From Bradyrhizobium sp. CCBAU 51627 (GTDB lineage Bacteria; Pseudomonadota; Alphaproteobacteria; Rhizobiales; Xanthobacteraceae), in contig NZ_LBJG01000018.1 of assembly GCF_028128765.1 (NCBI RefSeq), positions 1 to 64,000 of the forward strand: a DNA stretch of 64,000 nt. The letters run 5' to 3'. The translations under genes were made by a program, and so were the position numbers. Of this stretch, positions 52,639 to 61,449 are shown piece after piece. Position 1 is the stretch's first letter. Each line of letters starts with the position of its first letter. A model generated the notes under the pieces. That model searched no databases. It saw only the letters and a list, made by a program, of their open reading frames with translations, and was not told the DNA's origin.

Positions 52639-52661
52639 CTGACCGGCCAGTGGCCGGTCAG
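52639..52661. promoter_or_regulatory. Perfect 11-base palindrome with one-base centre
   Basis: CTGACCGGCCA at 52639-52649 and TGGCCGGTCAG at 52651-52661 are exact inverse copies around a single G. Such a tight palindrome favours a DNA-binding dimer site over a hairpin. It could serve the TetR protein upstream or control the flavin reductase downstream. Confidence 0.65.
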
Positions 52662-52679
52662 GACGGATCAACAATCTCC

Positions 52680-52758
52680 GTCATTGCGAGCGTAACGAAG
52701 CCATCCAGACTGTTTCCGCGGAGGGATTCTGGGTTGCTTCGCCGCGCTCGCAATGACG
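52680..52758. repeat. Palindromic intergenic repeat (CGTCATTGCGAGCG type)
   Basis: Arms at 52680-52709 and 52728-52758 share CGTCATTGCGAGCG/CGCTCGCAATGACG ends with GAAGC(C)ATCCAGA inside. It separates the palindrome from the flavin reductase start and may affect its expression. Confidence 0.8.
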
Positions 52759-52775
52759 AGCAGGGGAAAGCCAGC

Positions 52776-53399
52776 GTGACCGACAAAGACCTGTACTTCT
52801 ACGAGCCCGCCAAGGGCCACGGCCTCAAGCACGATCCCTTCAACGCCATCATTGCGCCGCGGCCGATCGGATGGATCTCCTCGCGCGACATCAAGGGTCA
52901 CGTCAATCTGGCGCCCTACAGCTTCTTCAACGCGTTCGCTTATGTGCCGCCGATCATCGGCTTCTCCTCCACCAACTGGAAGGATACGGTCTCGAACATC
53001 CAGCAGACCGGCGAGTTCGTCTGGAATCTCGCCACCATGGATCTCGCCAAACAGATGAATGCAACCGCTGCGCATGTTGCGCCCGAGGTCGACGAGTTCG
53101 AGATCGCAGGCCTGACCGCCGCGCCCGGCAAGCTCGTCAACGTGCCGCGCGTGGCTGAGAGCCCCGTCGCCTTCGAGTGCAGGGTGTCCGACATCATTCG
53201 CCTCAAGGGCGCCGACGGCAGGGAGGCCGACGCCTGGCTGACGCTCGGCGAGGTCGTCGCCGTCCATATCGACAAGGCCATGATCAAGGACGGCGTCTAC
53301 CAGACCGCCGCCGCCCGCCCGATCGTCCGCGCCGGCCGCCGCGGCGACTATTTCGAGATCAAGCCGGAAAACATGTTTGAGATGGTGCGGCCGGATTAG
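52776..53399 (+). CDS. Flavin reductase-like (FMN-binding split barrel) protein
   Basis: A 207-residue protein of the flavin reductase-like FMN-binding group. It has the family opening DPFNAIIAPRPIGWISSRD, APYSFFNAFAYVPPIIGFSS and a conserved NLATMDLAKQMNATAA segment. It probably binds FMN and passes hydride or reduces a small compound. The start is GTG 52776, with CAGGGGAA upstream; earlier in-frame codons run through the repeat and are not real. Confidence 0.82.
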   Translation: MTDKDLYFYEPAKGHGLKHDPFNAIIAPRPIGWISSRDIKGHVNLAPYSFFNAFAYVPPIIGFSSTNWKDTVSNIQQTGEFVWNLATMDLAKQMNATAAHVAPEVDEFEIAGLTAAPGKLVNVPRVAESPVAFECRVSDIIRLKGADGREADAWLTLGEVVAVHIDKAMIKDGVYQTAAARPIVRAGRRGDYFEIKPENMFEMVRPD

Positions 53400-53420
53400 G
53401 CTCGCCGCTCTCCCCAACGC

Positions 53421-53463
53421 CGTCATTGCGGGCGCGCCGCTTGCGCGTCGTCCCGCAATGACG
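53421..53463. repeat. Palindromic intergenic repeat (CGTCATTGCGGG type)
   Basis: Perfect 12-base arms CGTCATTGCGGG (53421-53432) and CCCGCAATGACG (53452-53463). Located between the flavin reductase and fadE. Confidence 0.85.
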
Positions 53464-53628
53464 CGGGGAGACATTGAGCTCCACTCCCCCTCCCGGAACT
53501 GCTCCCGCACCCTGGCCGTTATGGTCCGGGGCCGCCTGGCCGCGTCAATTTTGCAGCCGAACCCTTCACCGACCCCGGCCACTTTCAGCTAAAATGCCCG
53601 CTACCCGCGCTGTTGCATGAGGTCCGCC

Positions 53629-55896
53629 ATGAGCTTCCGCCGCGACACCATCACCAAGCCGATCTTCTCGTGGGCACGCGGTGCGCTGCCGGCGATGTCC
53701 GACACCGAGCGCGAGGCCCTGGAGGCCGGTGACGTCTGGTGGGATGCCGATCTCTTCACTGGCGATCCCGATTGGTCAAGGCTGCTGAAGGTGCCGCAGG
53801 CCAAGCTGACCGACGAGGAGCACGCCTTCCTCAACGGCCCCGTCAACGAGCTCTGCGCCATGCTCGACGAGTGGAGGATCTTTTGGGAATGGCGCGACCT
53901 GCCGCCGGATGTCTGGCACTTCATCAAGCGCGAAAAGTTCTTCGGCATGATCATCCCGAAGGAATTTGGCGGTCTCGGCTTCTCGCCCTATGCGCATTCG
54001 GAAGTGGTGCGAAAAATCTCGACCCGCTCGATCGCCGCGGCCGTCACCGTGATGGTGCCGAACTCGCTCGGGCCCGGCGAGCTACTGATGCGGTTTGGAA
54101 CGAAAGAGCAGCAGGCACGCTGGTTGCCGCGGCTTGCCGATGGTCGTGACATTCCTTGTTTCGGCCTCACCAGCCCGGAGGCGGGCTCCGATGCCGCCTC
54201 GATGGTCGACACCGGCATCATCTGCAGGGGCATATTCGACGGGCACGAGGTCACAGGCCTCAGGCTCAACTGGCACAAGCGCTACATCACGCTCGGTCCC
54301 GTCGCGACGCTGCTCGGCCTTGCCTTCAAGGCTTATGATCCTGAGCATCTGGTCGGCGATCGGGAAGAGCTCGGCATCACGGTCGCATTGATCCCGACCA
54401 ACCTGGCAGGCGTCGAGATCGGCCATCGGCACCTGCCGTCGATGCAGGTGTTCCAGAATGGCCCGAACCGGGGCCGCGACGTTTTCATCCCGCTCGACTA
54501 CGTGATCGGCGGCAAGGAGCGCCTCGGCCAAGGCTGGAAGATGCTGATGACCGCGCTTGCCGCCGGCCGCGGCATCTCGCTGCCATCGCTCTCCGCGGCC
54601 GGTGCCGCCTATGCCGCGCGCACCACCGGCGCCTATGCCCGCATCCGCGAGCAGTTCGGCATCTCGATCTCGAAATTCGAGGGCGTCGAGGAGCCGCTCG
54701 CGCGCATCGTCGCTACCGCCTATCAGCTCGACGCCGCCCGAAGGTTGACCTGCGGGGCGCTCAACGCCGGCGTTCATCCGGCTGTGATCTCCGGCATCAT
54801 GAAGCTGCAAGCGACCGAGCGGATGCGCATCGCGGTTGACGACGCCATGGATATCCATGGCGGCAAGGCCGTGATCGACGGTCCGCAAAACTATCTCGGC
54901 AATCTGCACCGCGCCGTGCCGGTCGGCATCACGGTCGAGGGCGCCAACATCCTGACCCGCAACCTCATCGTGTTCGGGCAGGGCGCGATCCGCGCCCACC
55001 CCTATCTGCTCGACGAGATGAATGCGCTGGCGGATACCGACCGCGAGCGCGGGCTCTCCGCCTTCGACAAGGCATTCTGGAAGCATGTCGGCCATAGCTT
55101 CCGGACCTTGTTCCGGGCCTTCGGCCGGAGCTGGACCTTTGGCGCCTTCGCGCCGGCGCCTGAGGCGGGCGATGCCACGCCATTCTATCGCCAGCTGTCG
55201 CGCTATTCCGCGGCGTTTGCGCTCTGCGCCGACATGGCGCTGCTGACGCTCGGCGGCGCGCTCAAGCGCAAGGAGATGCTGTCGGCGCGCTTCGGCGATA
55301 TCCTCTCCGAACTGTATTTGCTCTCTGCCGCGCTGAAGCGCTGGCAGGACGAGGGGCGGCAGAAGGAGGATTTTGCCGCGCTGGAATGGTGCATGGCGAC
55401 CGGATTCAAAACCATCGAGAATCGACTGGCTGAAATCCTCGCCAATCTGACCAATCGATTTGTTGCCGGCTTCCTCAAGCTCGTGGTCCAACCCTTCGGC
55501 GCGCGCGTGCTCGGCCCGTCCGACCGCGTGGTGCACCAATGCGCAAGCCTTGTGCTCGAGCCATCGGCAGCGCGCGAGCGCCTGACGCCGGATCTTGCCT
55601 ATGTCGATGACGATAGCGGCTTCGCCCGGCTGGAGCGCGCGTTCAAGCTGGTCGCCGCGACCGACGCCATCGCCAAGCGCATGCGTGCCGCACATATTCG
55701 CAATTGGAAGGACGCCGTCATCAAGGGCGTGATTACCCAGGCCGAAGGTGAGCAGCTGGCAGCCGCCCACGAAGCCGTCGCGCAGGTCATCGAGGTCGAC
55801 GTTTTTCCGCCGGAAGCGCTGTCGCCGATTTACAAGAAAGCCGGCGATGTGCATCAGTTCTTCCAGGAACTCGGTGGGCAGAGGGCGGCGAGCTGA
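53629..55896 (+). CDS. fadE: Acyl-CoA dehydrogenase (FadE type)
   Basis: First step of fatty-acid beta-oxidation: alpha,beta-dehydrogenation of acyl-CoA with FAD. The 755 residues match the long FadE form with a DUF1974 C-terminal domain. Middle-domain motifs include FGLTSPEAGSDAASM. A further DAMDIHGGKAVIDGPQNYL belongs to the C-terminal acyl-CoA dehydrogenase domain. ATG 53629 has GAGG upstream, while ATG 53617 lies in an SD-like position. The start of the thiolase gene overlaps its stop codon (TGATG), so the genes are coupled. Confidence 0.92.
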   Translation: MSFRRDTITKPIFSWARGALPAMSDTEREALEAGDVWWDADLFTGDPDWSRLLKVPQAKLTDEEHAFLNGPVNELCAMLDEWRIFWEWRDLPPDVWHFIKREKFFGMIIPKEFGGLGFSPYAHSEVVRKISTRSIAAAVTVMVPNSLGPGELLMRFGTKEQQARWLPRLADGRDIPCFGLTSPEAGSDAASMVDTGIICRGIFDGHEVTGLRLNWHKRYITLGPVATLLGLAFKAYDPEHLVGDREELGITVALIPTNLAGVEIGHRHLPSMQVFQNGPNRGRDVFIPLDYVIGGKERLGQGWKMLMTALAAGRGISLPSLSAAGAAYAARTTGAYARIREQFGISISKFEGVEEPLARIVATAYQLDAARRLTCGALNAGVHPAVISGIMKLQATERMRIAVDDAMDIHGGKAVIDGPQNYLGNLHRAVPVGITVEGANILTRNLIVFGQGAIRAHPYLLDEMNALADTDRERGLSAFDKAFWKHVGHSFRTLFRAFGRSWTFGAFAPAPEAGDATPFYRQLSRYSAAFALCADMALLTLGGALKRKEMLSARFGDILSELYLLSAALKRWQDEGRQKEDFAALEWCMATGFKTIENRLAEILANLTNRFVAGFLKLVVQPFGARVLGPSDRVVHQCASLVLEPSAARERLTPDLAYVDDDSGFARLERAFKLVAATDAIAKRMRAAHIRNWKDAVIKGVITQAEGEQLAAAHEAVAQVIEVDVFPPEALSPIYKKAGDVHQFFQELGGQRAAS

Positions 55897-57179
55897 TGGC
55901 ACGACCGGTTTTCATCGTCGACGGCAGCCGAACGCCGTTTCTGAAGGCGCGCTCCGGGCCGGGGCCGTTCACGCCCGTCGATCTAGCGGTGCAGTGCGGA
56001 CGGCCGCTGCTGGCGCGTCAGCCATTTTCGCCTGCAGATTTCGACCAGGTCATCCTCGGCTGCGTCAATGTCATCGCCGACGAGATGAACCCGGCCCGCG
56101 TCGCCGCGCTCCGGCTCGGCATGGGCGAGGACATGGTCGCCTTCACCGTGCAGATCAATTGCGGCTCCGGCATGCAGTCGATCGACACCGCCTATCGCTA
56201 CATCCGCGAGGGCCATGCCGACATGATCCTGGCCGGTGGCACCGAGGCGCTGAGCCACGCGCCGCTGGTCTGGCCCAATTCCGGCGTGCGCTGGTTCGCC
56301 GGCCTCGCCACCGCCAAGGGCGTAGCCGCGAGGCTCGCCGCTGCGTTCAGGCTGCGGCCGCGCGATCTCAAGCCGATCATAGGCCTCGAGCGCGGTCTAA
56401 CCGATCCCGTCACTGAATTGAACATGGGCCAGACCGCCGAGGTGGTCGGCCATCTCTTCGGCATCACCCGCGCGCAATCGGACGCTTACGCCGCCGAGAG
56501 CCATCGCAGGCTCGCGCACGCGCAAGCCGAGGGCTTTCTGAAAGGCGAGGTCGAAACGGCGTTCTCCCGCCAAGGAAAATTCTTCGACCATGACGACGGC
56601 GTACGGCCGGACTCGACAGCCGAGTCGCTGGCAAAACTCCGGCCGGTGTTCGAGCGCCCCTGGGGCCAGGTCACGGCCGGCAATTCATCGCAGATCACCG
56701 ACGGTGCCTCCTGGGTGATCCTCGCCTCCGATGCCGCGGTGGCAAAGCACAGGTTGACGCCGAAGGCCGCGATCGTCGACAGCAATTGGGCTGCGCTCGA
56801 TCCCAGCATCATGGGGCTCGGCCCCGTGATGTCAGTCACGCCGCTGCTTCGGCGCAACGACCTCACCATTAGGGACGTCGAGACCTGGGAGCTGAACGAG
56901 GCCTTTGCCACCCAGGTGCTTGGCTGCCTCGCCGCCTGGAACGACGACAAGTTCTGCCGCGAGATTCTGGGGCTCGACGGTGCGGCCGGCGAGATCGACC
57001 GCGAAAAGCTCAACGTCGATGGCGGCGCGATCTCGCTCGGCCATCCCGTCGGCACCTCCGGCAACCGCATCGTGCTGCATCTCGTCAACGCGATGAAGCG
57101 GCTCGGCACGCGGCGCGGAGTTGCCACCGAATGCATCGGTGGCGGGCTCGGCGGCGCCATGCTGATCGAGGCGGTGTGA
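55896..57179 (+). CDS. fadI: Acetyl-CoA C-acyltransferase (thiolase, FadA/FadI type)
   Basis: Cleaves 3-ketoacyl-CoA with CoA to acetyl-CoA and a shortened acyl-CoA. The 427 residues match the FadI/trifunctional beta type. The nucleophile is C89 in VQINCGSGMQS, with GGAISLGHPVGTSGNR and the second Cys in CIGGGLGGAM. The start overlaps fadE by one base, and fadB-type follows one base after its stop, so all three are translated from one transcript. Confidence 0.92.
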   Translation: MARPVFIVDGSRTPFLKARSGPGPFTPVDLAVQCGRPLLARQPFSPADFDQVILGCVNVIADEMNPARVAALRLGMGEDMVAFTVQINCGSGMQSIDTAYRYIREGHADMILAGGTEALSHAPLVWPNSGVRWFAGLATAKGVAARLAAAFRLRPRDLKPIIGLERGLTDPVTELNMGQTAEVVGHLFGITRAQSDAYAAESHRRLAHAQAEGFLKGEVETAFSRQGKFFDHDDGVRPDSTAESLAKLRPVFERPWGQVTAGNSSQITDGASWVILASDAAVAKHRLTPKAAIVDSNWAALDPSIMGLGPVMSVTPLLRRNDLTIRDVETWELNEAFATQVLGCLAAWNDDKFCREILGLDGAAGEIDREKLNVDGGAISLGHPVGTSGNRIVLHLVNAMKRLGTRRGVATECIGGGLGGAMLIEAV

Positions 57180-57180
57180 C

Positions 57181-59277
57181 ATGGATTCAAAGATCATCAC
57201 CGCGCTCGGCGACCGCTTGCTCTCGCTCGGGCCCGAGCGGGCGCCCGACGGTCCCTACAGGCATTTCAAGCTGACGCGCGATGCCGACGGCGTCGCCTGG
57301 CTGCTGTTCGACCGCGCCGACGCCAGCACCAACACGCTGTCCTCCGACGTGATGGAGGAATTCGACGCCGTGCTCGCGGCGATCGAGACCGAGCGGCCCG
57401 CCGGCCTCGTGATCCGCTCGGCAAAAGCGTCCGGCTTCATCGCCGGCGCCGACGTCAACGAGTTCCGCGGCGCTACCGATCCGGAGATGGTCGAAACGCG
57501 CATCCGCGCCGCGCACGCGGTGGTCGATCACCTGGAAGCATTGAAGCTGCCGACGGTCGCGGTCATCCACGGCTTTTGCCTCGGCGGCGGCCTCGAAGTC
57601 GCGCTCGCCTGCCAGTCGCGCATTGCCGTCGATGGTGCCCGCTTCGGCTTCCCGGAGGTGACGCTGGGCTTGCATCCCGGCCTCGGGGGCACCGCGCGCT
57701 TTACGGCCCTGGTCAATCCGACCCAGTCGATGGCGCTGATGCTGACCGGCCGCACCATCGATGCGCGCCGCGCCAAGGCACTCGGCCTCGTCGATACCGT
57801 GACGCAGGAGCGCCACGTCCTCGGCGCCGTGAGGGACGCGCTGTTCGGCCGCCTGAAGCGAGCCAAGCCCGGACTGCTCACGCGCGCGGCCAATCTCGGC
57901 CCGGTGCGCGGGCTGCTCGCCAGGCGTATGCGTATCGAGGCGGCGAAGGCCACGCGGCGCGAGCATTATCCGGCGCCCTACGCGTTGATCGATCTCTGGG
58001 AGAGGAATGGCGGCAGCAAGGCCGCGATGCTGAAAGCGGAGCAGGCGTCCTTCGCCAAACTCATGGTGACGCCGACGGCGCAGAATCTGATCCGCGTCTT
58101 CTTCCTGCGCGAGCAGATGAAGAAAGCCGCCGGCAGCGGCAACACTATCAAGCACGTCCATGTCATCGGCGCCGGCGCCATGGGCGGCGATATCGCGGCT
58201 TGGGTAGCGGGGCAGGGGATGCGCGTCTCGCTCGCCGACATGAAGGCCGAACCGATCGCCGGCGCGGTCAAGCGCGCTGCCGAGCTCTACGGCAAGATCA
58301 TTCGTAAACCCACCGAGGTGCGCGATGCACTCGATCGCCTGATTCCCGATATGGACGGTGAGGGCGTTCGCAACGCCGACCTGATCATCGAGGCGGTCCC
58401 GGAAAAGCTCGAGCTGAAGCAGAAGGTCTATGCCGGCCTCGAGCCGAAGATGAAGCCGGGCGCGATCCTTGCGACCAACACGTCGAGCATTCCGCTGCAG
58501 GATCTGCGCACCACGCTGGCGCGGCCGGGGCGCCTCGTCGGCCTGCACTTCTTCAATCCGGTGTCGCGACTACAGCTGGTCGAAGTCGTCAGCCATGACG
58601 GCAACGAGCTAGATGTGCTGAAAGAGGCGCTCGCCTTCGTCGGCGCGATCGATCGTTTGCCCTTACAGGTGAAGAGCTCGCCGGGCTTCCTCGTCAATCG
58701 CGCGCTGACGCCCTACATGCTTGAGGCGATGGTGATGCTGGACGAGAAGACCGACCAACGCCTGATCGACGCCGCGGCCGAACAGTTCGGCATGCCGATG
58801 GGACCGATCGAGCTGGCCGACCAGGTCGGGCTCGACATCTGCCTGGACGTCGGCGATATGTTGCGCACCAAATTCGGCGATCTCTTGCCCCCGACACCGG
58901 CCTGGCTGCGCGACAGGGTCGCCAGGGGCGAACTGGGCCGCAAGACCGGCAAGGGCTTTTACACCTGGAAGGACGGCAAGGCCGAGAAGGCGCCGCTGCC
59001 CGAGACCGGGCCGCGCGTCACGGATCAGATGATCGACCGCCTGGTGCTGCCGATGTCCAATGTCTGCGTCGCGGCTCTGCGTGAAGGCATCGTCGACAAC
59101 CCTGATGCGGTCGATGGCGCCATGATCTTCGGCACCGGTTACGCGCCGTTCCGCGGCGGTCCCCTGAACTATGCGCGTGCACGCGGCGTGGAGAATGTCG
59201 TATCGACCTTGCACACGCTGGCCGAGCGATTCGGCGGGCGTTTCGCGCCCGATCCGGGCTGGGACAATTTCAAGTGA
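57181..59277 (+). CDS. fadJ: 3-hydroxyacyl-CoA dehydrogenase/enoyl-CoA hydratase (FadB/FadJ type)
   Basis: Bifunctional beta-oxidation protein of 698 residues. The N-terminal crotonase domain (about 15-260) has IAGADVNEFRG for the oxyanion hole and GGGLEVALACQ and PEVTLGLHPGLGGTARF with the catalytic Glu pair. The C-terminal dehydrogenase part (about 320-690) has the NAD motif VIGAGAMGGDIAAWVAGQG and the catalytic His in HFFNPVSRLQLVEVV. A thioesterase gene follows eight bases later. The domain order and length fit FadB/FadJ. Confidence 0.93.
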   Translation: MDSKIITALGDRLLSLGPERAPDGPYRHFKLTRDADGVAWLLFDRADASTNTLSSDVMEEFDAVLAAIETERPAGLVIRSAKASGFIAGADVNEFRGATDPEMVETRIRAAHAVVDHLEALKLPTVAVIHGFCLGGGLEVALACQSRIAVDGARFGFPEVTLGLHPGLGGTARFTALVNPTQSMALMLTGRTIDARRAKALGLVDTVTQERHVLGAVRDALFGRLKRAKPGLLTRAANLGPVRGLLARRMRIEAAKATRREHYPAPYALIDLWERNGGSKAAMLKAEQASFAKLMVTPTAQNLIRVFFLREQMKKAAGSGNTIKHVHVIGAGAMGGDIAAWVAGQGMRVSLADMKAEPIAGAVKRAAELYGKIIRKPTEVRDALDRLIPDMDGEGVRNADLIIEAVPEKLELKQKVYAGLEPKMKPGAILATNTSSIPLQDLRTTLARPGRLVGLHFFNPVSRLQLVEVVSHDGNELDVLKEALAFVGAIDRLPLQVKSSPGFLVNRALTPYMLEAMVMLDEKTDQRLIDAAAEQFGMPMGPIELADQVGLDICLDVGDMLRTKFGDLLPPTPAWLRDRVARGELGRKTGKGFYTWKDGKAEKAPLPETGPRVTDQMIDRLVLPMSNVCVAALREGIVDNPDAVDGAMIFGTGYAPFRGGPLNYARARGVENVVSTLHTLAERFGGRFAPDPGWDNFK

Positions 59278-59284
59278 GACCTGC

Positions 59285-59695
59285 ATGACTGAAAAGTCCG
59301 ATCCTGGCCCGAGCGGCGATCTCTGCATCCGCACGCTGGCGATGCCCGCCGACACCAACGCGAACGGCGACATCTTTGGCGGCTGGCTGCTCAGCCAGAT
59401 GGACGTCGGCGGCGGCGTGTTTGCATCGAAAGTCGCGAAGTCGCGCACCGTCACGGTGGCGATCGAGGCGATGAATTTTCGGAAAGCCGTCTATGTCGGC
59501 GATCTCGTCTCGGTTTACGCCAATCTCGTGCGCGTGGGCCGGACCTCGATGACGGTGCATTTGGAAGCCTGGGCGCTGCGGCGCGGGGAAGAGCATCCGT
59601 TCCTCGTCACCGACGGAAATTTTACCTACGTCTCGATCGACGAGCACGGTCGGCCGCAAGAGGTGCGCACGACCGGCACGGCGATCGCGACTTAA
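59285..59695 (+). CDS. YciA-type hotdog acyl-CoA thioesterase
   Basis: A 136-residue hotdog-fold enzyme that releases CoA from acyl-CoAs. The hallmark DTNANGDIFGGWLLSQMD contains the catalytic Asp. Later, VAIEAMNFRKAVYVGDLVSVYANLVRVGRTS is also typical. As the last gene of the fadE-fadI-fadJ unit it may free CoA or cut off products of beta-oxidation. ATG 59285 is placed just after the previous stop. Confidence 0.9.
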   Translation: MTEKSDPGPSGDLCIRTLAMPADTNANGDIFGGWLLSQMDVGGGVFASKVAKSRTVTVAIEAMNFRKAVYVGDLVSVYANLVRVGRTSMTVHLEAWALRRGEEHPFLVTDGNFTYVSIDEHGRPQEVRTTGTAIAT

Positions 59696-59903
59696 TCGCG
59701 CGCGGCGCTCTGTCCCATGTCAGCAAGATGTGCGGCGCCGATGAGTCCACGCGTCGCGTCTTTGCCAACAACGGGTCATAAAACGGATGAGGTCTCAGCG
59801 TACTCAGTAGCGCGTCGATTCGGGGTGGAAACCGGTTGATTTGCCCTCAGGAACTTTTGGGCAGACTGACCGTTATTTGCCCGCACTGAGGAATCTACGG
59901 GAA

Positions 59904-60095
59904 ATGCCGGACAGCTACATCATCGAAGTGAATTCAGAGACCGCGGGCATCGTGGTCCGCGGTCAGGGAGGCTACCGCTTCTTCGCCTCGTCCCAGCAAT
60001 TCAATCGTCTTGAAGGCCAGCTCTTTCGCAATGCCCGCGAAGCCGAGCGGGCTGCGCGCAAGCTGTTGAACGGCGATGTGAAGGTGGCGGCGTAG
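59904..60095 (+). CDS. Small conserved hypothetical protein
   Basis: A 63-residue protein starting MPDSYIIEVNSETAGIVVRGQGGYRFFASSQQFNRLEG. It looks like a compact beta plus alpha domain with an Ala/Arg-rich helix (EAERAARKLL). No function is known. ATG 59904 is preferred over ATG 59841 because the added N-terminus does not look protein-like. Located between thioesterase and a convergent SnoaL-like gene; the 208-base gap before it has nothing recognisable. Confidence 0.65.
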   Translation: MPDSYIIEVNSETAGIVVRGQGGYRFFASSQQFNRLEGQLFRNAREAERAARKLLNGDVKVAA

Positions 60096-60104
60096 CAATC
60101 AACT

Positions 60105-60146
60105 CGTCGTTCCGGGCCCGCGCCTTGGGCGCGTCCCGGAATGACG
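60105..60146. repeat. Palindromic intergenic repeat between convergent genes
   Basis: Arms CGTCGTTCCGGG (60105-60116) and CCCGGAATGACG (60135-60146) differ by one base. An inner GCGCC/GGCGC pairing is also present. It may end transcription in both directions. Confidence 0.8.
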
Positions 60147-60153
60147 CCGTTGA

Positions 60154-60546
60154 TCACAGCTTCGTCGCGGAGCGCGATAACAGCTTCCACTCGTCGCCCT
60201 GCCTTTGCCAGTTCATCAGGATGTGAAGGCTGTTTGCCACTTTCTTTCCGTCGGTCATCATCTCGGCCATCCAGTGGAAGCGGACGATCGCGGCTGGGCC
60301 GACGATCTTGATGGTCGGATCCTTGTATGCAATCGACAGGAATTTCGTCTTGCCGTCTGTGGCATTGGCGATGAAGGCTGCCTTGTCCTCGAGGAAGCCG
60401 TTGGAATGGCTGTAGCTCAGATCATCCGCGCACAGCAGGCTGAGCGCCTTTGGATCGGCCGCGATCTGGGCGAGGCGAAAGGCCTCGACTTTTTGTGCCA
60501 CTGCATCATGGTCAGTCGTGGCAGCGTGATCGCGATTGGGTGTCAT
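60154..60546 (-). CDS. SnoaL/DUF4440-like protein
   Basis: A 130-residue NTF2-fold protein. An N-terminal helix (AVAQKVEAFRLAQIAADPKALSLLCADDLSYSHS) is followed by the typical strand pattern ending NWQRQGDEWKLLSRSATKL. DUF4440 proteins are predicted ketosteroid isomerase-like enzymes or binders without a fixed role. GGAGGATACG precedes ATG 60546. It faces a divergent HAD gene. Confidence 0.75.
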   Translation of the reverse strand: MTPNRDHAATTDHDAVAQKVEAFRLAQIAADPKALSLLCADDLSYSHSNGFLEDKAAFIANATDGKTKFLSIAYKDPTIKIVGPAAIVRFHWMAEMMTDGKKVANSLHILMNWQRQGDEWKLLSRSATKL

Positions 60547-60702
60547 CGTATCCTCCGTCCTTGATCTTGCGGCCACTGTTGCAGCCGCATTCGATTTTGT
60601 CGAGTGCCACGTCGCGATCGCCGCAATGGGCTGCATTGCGTCAGCCGGCGCGAGTTGATACGTCTCGCGCATCGTTGCGCCGAACGCGAAAGAGAACACG
60701 AC

Positions 60703-61377
60703 ATGATCCAGGGACCGGGCCGGGCTTTGCTGTTCGACATCGACGGCACGCTCGCCAACACCGACCCGCTCCATCTGAAGGCGTTCAACCAGGTGCTCGG
60801 TCCTCGCGGTCATGTTTTCGACCACGCGCGCTTCTCCAGGGAACTGCAAGGCTTTGCCAATTTGTCGATTGGTGAGCGCTTCCTGGCCGACGAGACATTG
60901 CAGCGCCGCGCCGAGATCCTCGGTGAGAAGGAAGAGGTGTTCCGCAACCTGGTTGCGGGGCAGATCGAACCGCTACCGGGCCTGATGGCGCTGCTCGACC
61001 GTGCAGACGACGCCGGCATTCCCATGGTCGCCGTCACCAACGCGCCGCGTCTCAATGCGGAGCTGCTGCTGTCCGGCCTCGGCATCACGGATCGCTTCAA
61101 GGCGCTCGTGATCGGCGACGAGCTGCCGCACGGCAAGCCGCACCCGCTACCCTATCAGGAAGGGCTGCGTTTCATCGGCGCCAGCGCAGCCGCCTCGATC
61201 GCGTTCGAGGATTCCCGCTCCGGCGTGCAGTCGGCCACCGCCGCAGGGATTCCGACCATCGGCATCCGGACCAGCCTCAGCGACGCTGACCTCGTTGGCG
61301 CAGGCGCGGTCGCGTCCGCCAGCGCCTTTGACGATCCCGAGTTGCTCGCGCGGCTCGCCCGCGCGATGGCGTGGTGA
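60703..61377 (+). CDS. HAD-family phosphatase (phosphoglycolate phosphatase/beta-phosphoglucomutase-like)
   Basis: Cytoplasmic phosphohydrolase of 224 residues. Motif I is LLFDIDGTLANTDPLH with the catalytic Asp pair, motif II is AVTNAPRLNA, motif III is HGKPHPLPY and motif IV is IAFEDSRSG. The all-helical cap between motif I and II fits subclass I. The substrate is not clear, as phosphoglycolate phosphatases and sugar phosphatases look alike. Its location just before glpR could hint at glycerol-3-phosphate metabolism, but this is weak. Confidence 0.88.
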   Translation: MIQGPGRALLFDIDGTLANTDPLHLKAFNQVLGPRGHVFDHARFSRELQGFANLSIGERFLADETLQRRAEILGEKEEVFRNLVAGQIEPLPGLMALLDRADDAGIPMVAVTNAPRLNAELLLSGLGITDRFKALVIGDELPHGKPHPLPYQEGLRFIGASAAASIAFEDSRSGVQSATAAGIPTIGIRTSLSDADLVGAGAVASASAFDDPELLARLARAMAW

Positions 61378-61449
61378 GATTGATCAGCAAAGCATTGACC
61401 GCATGCGCGAGAAGCCTCACCATGCACGTCCTGATTTGAGGCCCTTGCC

